Part shown: positions 1 to 5,682 of the stretch, piece by piece | Position numbering within the stretch: the first letter of the stretch is position 1 | Layout of the letters: every line of letters begins with the position of its first letter | DNA from: Parvularculaceae bacterium | GTDB taxonomy: Bacteria > Pseudomonadota > Alphaproteobacteria > Caulobacterales > Parvularculaceae | DNA length: 7,284 nt | Assembly (NCBI GenBank): GCA_004213235.1 | Contig: SHAI01000127.1 | Span: 1 to 7,284 of the forward strand | Direction: 5' to 3' | Notes under the pieces: generated by a model | Told to the model about the DNA's origin: nothing | What the model saw: the letters and a program-made list of their open reading frames with translations, nothing else | Databases searched by the model: none | Translations under genes and position numbers: made by a program

Positions 1-280
1 GATGGTCAAGCAACGTGAAGATAGCGCTGCAGCTTTTGAAAAGGGGAGCCGTCCGGAGCTGGCCGAGCAGGAACGTATTGAAATCTCGGTCATACAGGAA
101 TTTCTGCCGAAGCAGATGACCGAAGACGAAATCGCTACCGTGATTGGGGATGTCATCGCGGCGCAAGGCGCGCAAAGCCTCAAGGATATGGGCCGCTGTA
201 TGGGTGTGCTCAAGGAACGCTATACCGGCGAGATGGATTTCGGTAAGGCCGGTGCGATGATGAAAAAGCGGCTGAGCTGA
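1..280 (+). CDS. yqeY: GatB/YqeY-domain protein, C-terminal part (5' end outside window)
   Basis: The visible 92 or so residues match the C-terminal two thirds of the YqeY family, which resembles the tail domain of the GatB subunit of tRNA-dependent amidotransferase. Family-typical stretches are KQREDSAAAFEKG, RPELAEQERIEISVIQEFLPKQ, a middle helix ending in AQGAQSLKDMGR, and the closing MDFGKAGAMMKKRLS. Full-length members are about 150 residues, so roughly 55-60 N-terminal residues lie before the window; the ATG at base 2 is an internal methionine and should not be taken as the start. The family is soluble and cytoplasmic. A role with aminoacyl-tRNA is suggested by the homology, but its biochemical function is not well established. 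The gene precedes dnaG and rpoD on the same strand, an arrangement I recall as common in alphaproteobacteria, often with carA further upstream. The gap of 179 bases to dnaG leaves room for a separate dnaG promoter. Family assignment is secure; function is not. Confidence 0.9.
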   Translation, partial: MVKQREDSAAAFEKGSRPELAEQERIEISVIQEFLPKQMTEDEIATVIGDVIAAQGAQSLKDMGRCMGVLKERYTGEMDFGKAGAMMKKRLS

Positions 281-459
281 GGGCGCGGATGAGGGGAGAT
301 AGCGGGAAAACGGCGGAAGAGCGCCGCGACCTCATCAGTTTCCCCCAGATCGATACCGGTTTTCCCAATCCTTAGCGGTCTGTCCATGACCGAATCGCTG
401 AGATCAGTTATGTATATCGGTTGGGGTAGCGGCGGGTCGCTACCGGGTTGGGCGAACTT
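281..459 (+). other. Intergenic region before dnaG
   Basis: There is no convincing ORF in this gap of 179 bases. It holds a weak 5-bp hairpin (CGGCG at 311-315 with CGCCG at 322-326) without a T-tract, so it is not a convincing terminator for the upstream gene. A TATGTA sequence at 409-414 resembles a -10 box, but no good -35 box lies at the right distance. A perfect 7-bp hairpin sits just before the primase start and is listed separately. The dnaG promoter, if separate, is probably here, but I cannot place it. Confidence 0.4.
425..444 (+). promoter_or_regulatory. 7-bp hairpin just upstream of the dnaG start
   Basis: GGTAGCG at 425-431 is perfectly complementary to CGCTACC at 438-444, with a six-base loop. 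The stem ends 15 bases before the ATG at 460. No T-tract follows, so a terminator is unlikely. There is no clear Shine-Dalgarno sequence between the stem and the ATG, only G-rich sequence. A stem so close to a weak ribosome site could limit primase translation, which would fit the low DnaG levels usual in bacteria. The base pairing is seen; the regulatory role is inferred. Confidence 0.4.
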
Positions 460-2436
460 ATGCCTCGGTTTTCACCTGAGTTCATTGACGAACTAAAGTC
501 ACGGCTGCGCGCGTCTGATGTTGTCGGGCGCGGCGTAAAGTTGAAGCGTCGCGGCAATACCTGGTGGGGGCTGTCGCCGTTTACCAAGGAAAAAACGCCT
601 TCCTTTACGGTGAATGACGAGCGGCGGTCCTATCACTGTTTTTCCTCAAACAATCACGGCGACATCATCACCTTCCTGCAGGAAACCCAGGGGCTTTCCT
701 TCATGGAGGCTGTGACCCGTCTTGCTGAAGAGGCGGGCATGGAATTGCCGGCCGAAGACCCCCGCGCGGCGGACAAAGCCAAAGAACGCAAAGGATTGGT
801 GGAGGCGTGCAATGCCGCTGCGGTGTTTTTTTCCGCCATGCTTACCCGGCGTGAGGGTGGGCACGCGGCTGATTACCTGAAACGCCGCGGCGTCAGGCCC
901 GAACAGATTGATACCTTTGGGATCGGTTACGCGCCGCGAGGTCGATCGGCGCTGAAAGATTACCTCATCAATAAGGGGTTTGATGAAAAGACCCTGATTG
1001 ACGCGGGACTGATTATCAAACCCGATGAAGATAATAGCTCTGGCCGCGGGGCAAGCTTTGATCGGTTTCGCGATCGGGTAATGTTCCCAATCCGTCGGGG
1101 CAAGGACGTTATTGCCTTCGGCGGCAGAGCGCTCGACCCGAATGCACGGGCGAAATACCTGAATTCGCCAGAGACGCCGATATTCCACAAGGGCGACGTC
1201 CTTTACAATTATGACAGCGCGCGTGCGGCGCGCGCGCAGGCTGGCGCGGCGGGCGACAAGTCGGCACGGTTCATTGTGTGTGAAGGATATATGGACGTCA
1301 TCGCCCTGTGGGGCGCAGGGTTTACGTCTGCCGTCGCACCGCTGGGCACGGCCTTGACCGAAGGCCAGATCCGGCTTTTGTGGCGGAGCGATGATGAGCC
1401 GCTCTTGTGCCTTGATGGTGACAAGGCCGGTATCGCGGCGGCGCACCGTTCGGTGGATCGGGCGCTGCCGATGTTAACCCCTGGCAAGTCCCTGTCGTTT
1501 GTCTTCCTGCCAGACGGGAAAGATCCTGATGACGTGATCGGGGAGGGCGGCGCATCAGCTTTCGCCGACCTTTGCGACGGTGCAACGCCCCTGGTCGACG
1601 TTCTATGGCGGCGCGAAGAACAGGCCAATCCCCTGACCACACCTGAGCGCCATGCCGCGTTTCGGGCCCGATTGCGCGATTTCGTCCGCCAGATCGAGGA
1701 CAAGGATGTCCGCAACGCCTATGCAGTGGAGATCGTCCGGCGGTTCAGAGACCAGCAGGCACCCCCGCAGGAGTCAGGCGGGCGTTCGCGTTACGGCGAG
1801 GCACCAGCTTTGCGCCCAGGTGCTGGCTGGAAACGGTACCGGTCCGAGCACGATCAGATGCTGGTGCAAAGTCGTCCAAGCAGGCAGTTGGGGGATGCAG
1901 CCGCCCGCATGCGCTATGCCCGGGAGGCGACGATTGTTCTATGCGCCTTGCGCCGGCCCGACCTCATCGTTGCCGAAGAGGACGCTTTTTTTTCCCTCGT
2001 CCTGGAAAATGCCGATATCGACGCCCTTATGAGCGAGTTAATCGGGCTTGTAATTTCCGATCCAGGCCTTGACAGCGCTCGTGTCAATGGTCATCTGGAA
2101 AATTCGCCGGGATCGGAGACACTCAAGCGTCTCAAAAATGACGATGTGCTAAATAGGCAATCATTCCTCCGACCGGGCGCGGAACTGGCAGAAGTTGAAA
2201 AGGGCTGGCGCGACGCGCTGCGTCATCACATCTACACCACAGCGGCCTCCAAGGAGCTCAGTGAGTCCGCTGCACAGGTATTTGTGGACGGGGATGACGG
2301 CTGGAAAGCCGCCGCTTCGGCGAGGCGTGACTTGGCGCGGGTGGCAGATCAGGACGGGCATGGCGACGGCGAAATGGCGACATCCCGCGATCTTCAGGAA
2401 CGGCTTGACCGCGCAATGGCGAGGTTCAGGCAGTGA
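460..2436 (+). CDS. dnaG: DNA primase DnaG
   Basis: DNA primase makes the short RNA primers for Okazaki fragments and for leading-strand start, working with the DnaB helicase at the fork. From the ATG at 460 it has 658 residues. The start was chosen because PRFSPEFIDELKSRL matches the family N-terminus; a TTG at 448 would add only four residues and sits three bases from a hairpin. The zinc-binding domain covers about residues 1-100, but its ligands are degenerate: S39 and T42 replace Cys and His, C60 remains, and S63 replaces Cys. The RNA polymerase core follows, with RFRDRVMFPI and YLNSPETPIFHKG. The TOPRIM metal-binding residues are intact: E275 in VCEGYMDV, D319-G-D321 in CLDGDKAG, and D355/D357 in DGKDPDDVI. 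Residues from about 430 form a linker and a weakly conserved C-terminal domain, expected to bind DnaB. Two poly-T runs (826-832 and 1986-1993) lie inside the gene. It is followed by rpoD. Identification is very secure. Confidence 0.97.
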   Translation: MPRFSPEFIDELKSRLRASDVVGRGVKLKRRGNTWWGLSPFTKEKTPSFTVNDERRSYHCFSSNNHGDIITFLQETQGLSFMEAVTRLAEEAGMELPAEDPRAADKAKERKGLVEACNAAAVFFSAMLTRREGGHAADYLKRRGVRPEQIDTFGIGYAPRGRSALKDYLINKGFDEKTLIDAGLIIKPDEDNSSGRGASFDRFRDRVMFPIRRGKDVIAFGGRALDPNARAKYLNSPETPIFHKGDVLYNYDSARAARAQAGAAGDKSARFIVCEGYMDVIALWGAGFTSAVAPLGTALTEGQIRLLWRSDDEPLLCLDGDKAGIAAAHRSVDRALPMLTPGKSLSFVFLPDGKDPDDVIGEGGASAFADLCDGATPLVDVLWRREEQANPLTTPERHAAFRARLRDFVRQIEDKDVRNAYAVEIVRRFRDQQAPPQESGGRSRYGEAPALRPGAGWKRYRSEHDQMLVQSRPSRQLGDAAARMRYAREATIVLCALRRPDLIVAEEDAFFSLVLENADIDALMSELIGLVISDPGLDSARVNGHLENSPGSETLKRLKNDDVLNRQSFLRPGAELAEVEKGWRDALRHHIYTTAASKELSESAAQVFVDGDDGWKAAASARRDLARVADQDGHGDGEMATSRDLQERLDRAMARFRQ

Positions 2437-2627
2437 TTGAAGGTCGTGATTACGGTGCTGCCGGGGTCTGTTTGCATGCGCGTTCAGGGTTCTTTCGGCG
2501 TTTTTTCGGGTGCCGATGGCTGCGCCGGACGACTTTCTGCTGATCAACAGGTTTCATGATCGATAACAGATTTTGCCCAGGGGGCCGGGTCTGGTGTTGT
2601 TGAAGTGAGTGCAAGGGCGGTTACAAG
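2437..2627 (+). other. Intergenic region between dnaG and rpoD, with an imperfect direct repeat
   Basis: These 191 bases contain no supported gene. A T6 run at 2501-2506 follows CGGCG, but I find no good stem before it, so a terminator is doubtful. At 2541-2554 TGATCAACAGGTTT is echoed at 2557-2573 as TGATC, three extra bases, then AACAGATTT. This is an imperfect direct repeat with starts 16 bases apart, possibly a regulator site or chance. The rpoD ribosome site AAGGGCGG is at 2613-2620. A dedicated rpoD promoter is likely in this gap, but no convincing -35/-10 pair was found. Confidence 0.4.
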
Positions 2628-4619
2628 ATGGCGGCAAAAGTAGCAAAGCAAAACGAAGAAGCAGAAGGCGCAGACGGCCCGATCCTGGATCTGACAGACG
2701 CCGACGTCAAAAAGATGATTAAAGCGGCCAAGGCGCGCGGCTATGTCACTTATGACGAGCTGAATTCGATCTTGCCATCGGAGGAATTTTCTTCCGAACA
2801 AATCGAAGATGTCATGTCGAAGCTCAGCGAGATGGGCATCAATGTCGTCGAAAATGACGACGAAGAGGATGATGAGTCAGACGATGCCAAGCCGGCGGCG
2901 AGCACCGCACCGGCGAATGGTGCTGCTGCGGGGACGGCACTCACGGTCAAGAAAGACGAAAAATCTGCCGTTGTCACCACGAATACAAGTTCTTCCGCTG
3001 ACCGTACTGACGACCCTGTGCGCATGTATTTGCGCGAGATGGGCACCGTTGAGCTATTATCGCGTGAAGGTGAAATCGCGATCGCCAAGCGGATTGAAGC
3101 TGGCCGCGAGACCATGATCAGGGCCTTGTGTGAAAGCTCACTGACCTTTGAAGCTATCTCGGTCTGGCGGGATGAATTGACGGAAGGTCGTGTCCTGCTG
3201 CGCGATATTATCGATTTGGATGCGACCTATGGGGGCGGTCCTGAATCCCGGCCGGATATGACCCAGCCAGAGGTGGCGGCCCGCGTCCAGCAGGAAGAGG
3301 CAGAAAAAGCTGAGCAAGGCGAAGATGATGAGGAAGATTTCGACGAAGGTGCCTTGTCTTTGTCGGCCATGGAAGCGGAGCTGCGCGATGGCGTGATGGG
3401 GACGTTCGATTCCATATCTGACGACTACAGAAAATTACGGCGCCTTCAGGACATCATGATCGAGGAGCAATTGCGCGGCGAAGATCTCTCCTCCTCGCAA
3501 ACCAGGCGTTTGAAAAAACTCCAGAAAGAAATTGTTGAACGGGTGCGTTCGGTACGGTTGAACAATCAGCGGATCGAAGCCCTTGTCGGTCAGCTCTATG
3601 ACATCAATCGTCGCTTGATGGCCTTGGAAGGCAAGCTCGTGCGTCTTGCTGACAGCCACGGCGTTAACCGCCGTGAGTTCCTCGCAGACTATCTGGGGGC
3701 GGAGCTTGATCCGGAATGGTTGGACCGCGTGCGCGAGAAAACGGGCAAGGGCTGGAAAAACTTCGTCGAAAAAGGCGGGGACCAGATCGTGCAGATCCGT
3801 GATGAGATCGCGCGCCTGTCTACCGAAACAGGTTTGACCGTCCAGGATTTCCGCCGGATCGTTCAGACCGTACAGAAAGGCGAACGCGAAGCGCGCATTG
3901 CTAAAAAGGAAATGGTGGAAGCAAATCTTCGCCTCGTGATTTCCATCGCCAAGAAATACACTAATCGCGGATTACAATTTCTCGACCTGATTCAGGAAGG
4001 CAATATTGGCTTGATGAAAGCCGTTGATAAATTCGAATATCGTCGTGGTTACAAGTTCTCGACCTATGCCACCTGGTGGATCCGTCAGGCAATTACTCGG
4101 TCTATTGCAGACCAGGCGCGGACAATCCGTATTCCGGTGCACATGATCGAAACGATCAACAAAATCGTTCGCACAAGTCGGCAAATGCTCCATGAGATTG
4201 GCCGCGAACCCACACCGGAGGAATTGGCGGAAAAACTCTCCATGCCACTGGAAAAGGTTCGTAAGGTGATGAAAATTGCCAAAGAACCGATTTCGCTGGA
4301 AACGCCGATTGGTGATGAGGAAGACTCTCATCTTGGCGATTTTATCGAAGACAAAAACACCGTTCTTCCCATCGATGCAGCCATTCAGTCGAATTTGCGT
4401 GAGACCACGACGCGGGTTCTCGCATCTCTCACGCCGCGCGAGGAGCGTGTCCTGCGTATGCGGTTTGGCATTGGTATGAATACAGATCACACTCTGGAAG
4501 AGGTTGGCCAGCAATTCTCCGTGACCAGGGAGCGTATCCGCCAGATTGAAGCAAAGGCGCTGCGCAAGCTGAAGCATCCAAGCCGGTCGCGGAAACTTCG
4601 CAGCTTCCTGGATAATTAA
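2628..4619 (+). CDS. rpoD: RNA polymerase housekeeping sigma factor RpoD (sigma-70)
   Basis: The primary sigma factor directs RNA polymerase to most promoters by recognising the -10 and -35 boxes. The 663 residues are normal for alphaproteobacterial RpoD. Domains in order: region 1.1 at about 18-78; an acidic linker rich in D and E at about 76-90; region 1.2 from about 128 (DDPVRMYLREMG); a long non-conserved insert to about 400 with a second acidic patch (GEDDEEDFDEG); region 2 from about 430, with VEANLRLVISIAKKY, the core-binding DLIQEGNIGLMKAVDKFEY, and the -10 reading and melting helix FSTYATWWIRQ at 477-487; region 3 from about 507 (ETINKIVRTSRQM); and region 4 from about 600 (LTPREERVLRMRFGIG), with the helix-turn-helix that reads -35 at about 622-648 (TLEEVGQQF, TRERIRQIEAKALRKL). 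The ATG has a ribosome site AAGGGCGG seven bases upstream. The region 1.1 domain and full non-conserved insert mark it as group 1 rather than a stress sigma such as RpoH. Confidence 0.98.
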   Translation: MAAKVAKQNEEAEGADGPILDLTDADVKKMIKAAKARGYVTYDELNSILPSEEFSSEQIEDVMSKLSEMGINVVENDDEEDDESDDAKPAASTAPANGAAAGTALTVKKDEKSAVVTTNTSSSADRTDDPVRMYLREMGTVELLSREGEIAIAKRIEAGRETMIRALCESSLTFEAISVWRDELTEGRVLLRDIIDLDATYGGGPESRPDMTQPEVAARVQQEEAEKAEQGEDDEEDFDEGALSLSAMEAELRDGVMGTFDSISDDYRKLRRLQDIMIEEQLRGEDLSSSQTRRLKKLQKEIVERVRSVRLNNQRIEALVGQLYDINRRLMALEGKLVRLADSHGVNRREFLADYLGAELDPEWLDRVREKTGKGWKNFVEKGGDQIVQIRDEIARLSTETGLTVQDFRRIVQTVQKGEREARIAKKEMVEANLRLVISIAKKYTNRGLQFLDLIQEGNIGLMKAVDKFEYRRGYKFSTYATWWIRQAITRSIADQARTIRIPVHMIETINKIVRTSRQMLHEIGREPTPEELAEKLSMPLEKVRKVMKIAKEPISLETPIGDEEDSHLGDFIEDKNTVLPIDAAIQSNLRETTTRVLASLTPREERVLRMRFGIGMNTDHTLEEVGQQFSVTRERIRQIEAKALRKLKHPSRSRKLRSFLDN

Positions 4620-4642
4620 CCGATCAAGAAAAGAGGGGAGGG

Positions 4643-4664
4643 CTTCACTTTGTGAGGTTCTCAC
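4643..4664 (+). promoter_or_regulatory. Two mutually exclusive small hairpins after rpoD
   Basis: CTTCAC at 4643-4648 can pair with GTGAGG at 4652-4657 (one G-T pair, three-base loop). Alternatively GTGAG at 4652-4656 pairs perfectly with CTCAC at 4660-4664, also with a three-base loop. The shared middle strand means only one can form. There is no T-tract, so termination is not clear. It lies 24 bases after the rpoD stop and may protect the 3' end of the mRNA. The pairing is seen; the role is speculative. Confidence 0.3.
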
Positions 4665-4694
4665 CGCATGCTGATTAAATGAGGATTTTGCAAG

Positions 4695-4757
4695 CGCCAG
4701 CCGTGTCCTCGTTCGATTTGTTTTCTTTATCGCGTCTGGCGTGCGTTCTAATTTTTT
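4695..4757 (+). terminator. Possible weak terminator downstream of rpoD
   Basis: CGCCAG at 4695-4700 is complementary to CTGGCG at 4736-4741, and a T6 run follows at 4752-4757. The stem is only six base pairs, the loop is 35 bases, and ten bases separate stem and T-tract, so this is a poor match to an intrinsic terminator. A second small inverted repeat (TGCGT at 4742-4746, ACGCA at 4763-4767) flanks the T run. It could end rpoD transcription weakly, or the TCTAAT at 4747-4752 could be a -10 box for the next gene, though no -35 box was found. Confidence 0.22.
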
Positions 4758-4805
4758 CGTTCACGCAAACTCAAAGAAATAAAGTCATCAAGAAAGGCAA
4801 ATGAC

Positions 4806-5099
4806 ATGACCGCGCCAATTGGGTCGAAAGACAATAAATCTCAGTTTGATTGTTATGATGATCTTGCGGCAGACGAGCCTTATTTTGTGATCCGCGCTGA
4901 TGACCCATTGTCAGATTCGCTGGTTGAATTGCACGCTTACATTGGGGCCGGGCAGTCGGGTGCCGCGCACAACAAACTGGCTGAGATCATGGAGTTAACC
5001 CGTGAACGTCCGCCGCGGCCGTCTGACTCGCCAAAATACCGCGAGACCTTTGCGATCAGCCAGTCGATGGAGGGATGGCGCGAAGCGAATCGCAATTAA
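4806..5099 (+). CDS. Small conserved-looking protein of unknown function (97 residues)
   Basis: I do not recognise a named family. The start is the ATG at 4806, with ribosome site AGAAAGG at 4791-4797, eight bases before it; an ATG at 4801 opens only a two-codon frame (ATG ACA TGA) that overlaps the true start. The protein has no signal peptide or membrane segment and should be cytoplasmic. Visible parts: a polar N-terminus (1-16); a core YDDLAADEPYFVIRADDPLS (17-36) that reads like a folded beta-type segment; a helix-like stretch LVELHAYIGAGQSGAAHNKLAEIMELT (39-65, shown in full here only as its ends LVELHAY and AEIMELT matter); a proline-rich turn RPPRPSDSPKY (68-78); and a terminal helix with SMEGWREANR. 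I recall short alphaproteobacterial and phage-associated proteins with a similar (D/E)PYFV-R--DPL core, all uncharacterised. It stands alone after rpoD with gaps on both sides, so it is probably transcribed by itself. Reality of the gene is likely; function is unknown. Confidence 0.8.
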   Translation: MTAPIGSKDNKSQFDCYDDLAADEPYFVIRADDPLSDSLVELHAYIGAGQSGAAHNKLAEIMELTRERPPRPSDSPKYRETFAISQSMEGWREANRN

Positions 5100-5124
5100 T
5101 GATCTTGCGGCAACTGACGATCCA

Positions 5125-5154
5125 GTAGCAACTGAAGACAATTGTAATTGCTAC
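5125..5154 (+). repeat. Stem-loop with 7-bp perfect stem
   Basis: GTAGCAA at 5125-5131 pairs with TTGCTAC at 5148-5154. The 16-base loop contains its own small palindrome ACAATTGT (5138-5145). It lies 25 bases after the stop of the 97-residue gene and is not followed by a T-tract. It may be part of that gene's 3' end structure together with the larger inverted repeat downstream. Confidence 0.4.
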
Positions 5155-5193
5155 ATTGAAAGTTAGTTAGAGTTATTACCTGTTTAAGCGAAC

Positions 5194-5234
5194 GAATAAT
5201 GCCGCGCTGCAACACCGCAATTGCGGCATTATTC
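5194..5234. terminator. Perfect 12-bp inverted repeat, possible bidirectional terminator
   Basis: GAATAATGCCGC (5194-5205) is the exact reverse complement of GCGGCATTATTC (5223-5234), with a 17-base loop. The inner half of each arm is GC-rich and the outer half is AT-rich, so the 3' arm ends in ATTATTCTT, which gives an intrinsic-terminator-like shape on either strand, although the T-tract is interrupted. A second palindrome, CCGCAATTGCGG (5215-5226), shares the right arm and would compete with the long stem. It lies about 95 bases after the 97-residue gene, which it could terminate. The repeat is certain; the terminator role is moderate. Confidence 0.5.
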
Positions 5235-5347
5235 TTGCGTTGAATACCCTGTTTTTTCGACGATTCTTGCTGTTTGGGCCCTGTATGCCATTGGCGTGGG
5301 CATATCGGCAGGTTACGCTTCATGTTGAAGAAAAAGGGCCTCTTCAT

Positions 5348-5470
5348 ATGCAGTCTCTTTTGCATAATCTTTGTACCGTGGGCGTGAGCGCTTTTTTGGC
5401 GACGCTGGTGCTGCTATCAATGGTGTTTTTGCTGTCGATCTTCGGCGCACCGGTCGCGGCGCAGTTTTAG
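5348..5470 (+). CDS. Possible 40-residue membrane or exported mini-protein (doubtful)
   Basis: From the ATG at 5348 the frame encodes 40 residues: a short N-terminus (MQSLLHN), a long hydrophobic run (SAFLATLVLLSMVFLLSIF), and an end GAPVAAQF that looks like a signal-peptidase site (AxA type). It could be a single-span small membrane protein, or the signal peptide of an exported protein cut short by the TAG at 5468. AAAAAGGG at 5331-5338 is a possible ribosome site nine bases before the ATG. The frame stays open upstream to a TTG at 5240, and after the TAG for another 65 codons to the TAA at 5666, but that later part does not look protein-like. The stop lies inside the first copy of a 19-base duplication. 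A chance hydrophobic ORF in T-rich DNA is a real alternative. Confidence 0.25.
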   Translation: MQSLLHNLCTVGVSAFLATLVLLSMVFLLSIFGAPVAAQF

Positions 5471-5497
5471 GGCTCGCGTGCAGTTTTAGGGCTCGCG
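5461..5497. repeat. 19-base tandem duplication
   Basis: GCAGTTTTAGGGCTCGCG occurs at 5461-5478 and again at 5480-5497, separated by one T, so the period is 19 bases with two copies. The copies are identical, which points to a recent slippage event or a recent assembly-level duplication. Because 19 is not a multiple of three, it shifts any reading frame that crosses it. The TAG that ends the hydrophobic mini-ORF lies in the first copy. Confidence 0.9.
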
Positions 5498-5682
5498 CAA
5501 TGTCGGCTGTGCGGCGTTGGTGCCGCCCAGGGCCTTTGGCTTCGCATTGCCTGCATGGTTATTTCCCTTAGGACTGCCCAAGCTCCTTGCGGGCGTGCGC
5601 TGTTCATCCTATGCCGCCTTGAGTTGTGGGTCCGCAGTGACTTGCAGAACCAAATTTATTTTTTCTAACAGGAGCGATTTAC

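Larger units (their letters stand above)
5100..5682. other. Gene-poor stretch of about 580 bases with stem-loops and a tandem duplication
   Basis: No gene is firmly supported here. From left to right it holds a 7-bp stem-loop (5125-5154), a perfect 12-bp inverted repeat (5194-5234), overlapping hydrophobic mini-ORFs in three frames (5242-5470), a 19-base tandem duplication (5461-5497), and about 180 bases of featureless sequence before the ribosome site of the next gene (CAGGAG at 5669-5674). The first 140 bases are more AT-rich than the surroundings. The stretch may be a decayed small membrane-protein locus, or hold a small RNA or small membrane protein. I see no transposase remnant. Confidence 0.5.

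Noticed and set aside
409..414. TATGTA as a -10 box for dnaG
   Set aside because: The only candidate -35 sequences (around 386-392) match the consensus poorly, so I did not call a promoter.
448..459. TTG at 448 as the dnaG start
   Set aside because: It adds only four residues not matching the family N-terminus, has no ribosome site, and lies three bases from the hairpin stem. ATG 460 fits better.
646..1446. Long antisense ORF (266 codons) opposite dnaG
   Set aside because: It mirrors the codon pattern of a well-identified primase; its translation shows no domain and is rich in Arg and Pro as expected for a shadow frame.
2495..2516. TCGGC/GCCGA flanking a T6 run as a dnaG terminator
   Set aside because: The T-run lies in the loop and not after the stem, so it does not form an intrinsic terminator.
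3972..4664. Antisense ORF (230 codons) opposite the 3' part of rpoD
   Set aside because: It lies opposite the most conserved sigma regions and has no recognisable protein features.
5096..5365. Minus-strand ORF of 89 codons in the gene-poor stretch
   Set aside because: No ribosome site or recognisable domain, and it runs through both inverted repeats, which argues against coding.
5511..5526. GCGGC/GCCGC hairpin
   Set aside because: Only five base pairs with no T-tract; common by chance in GC-rich sequence.
5471..5668. Readthrough of the TAG at 5468 into 65 further open codons
   Set aside because: An open run of this length is not rare by chance, the translation does not look like a folded protein, and no recoding signal is visible.
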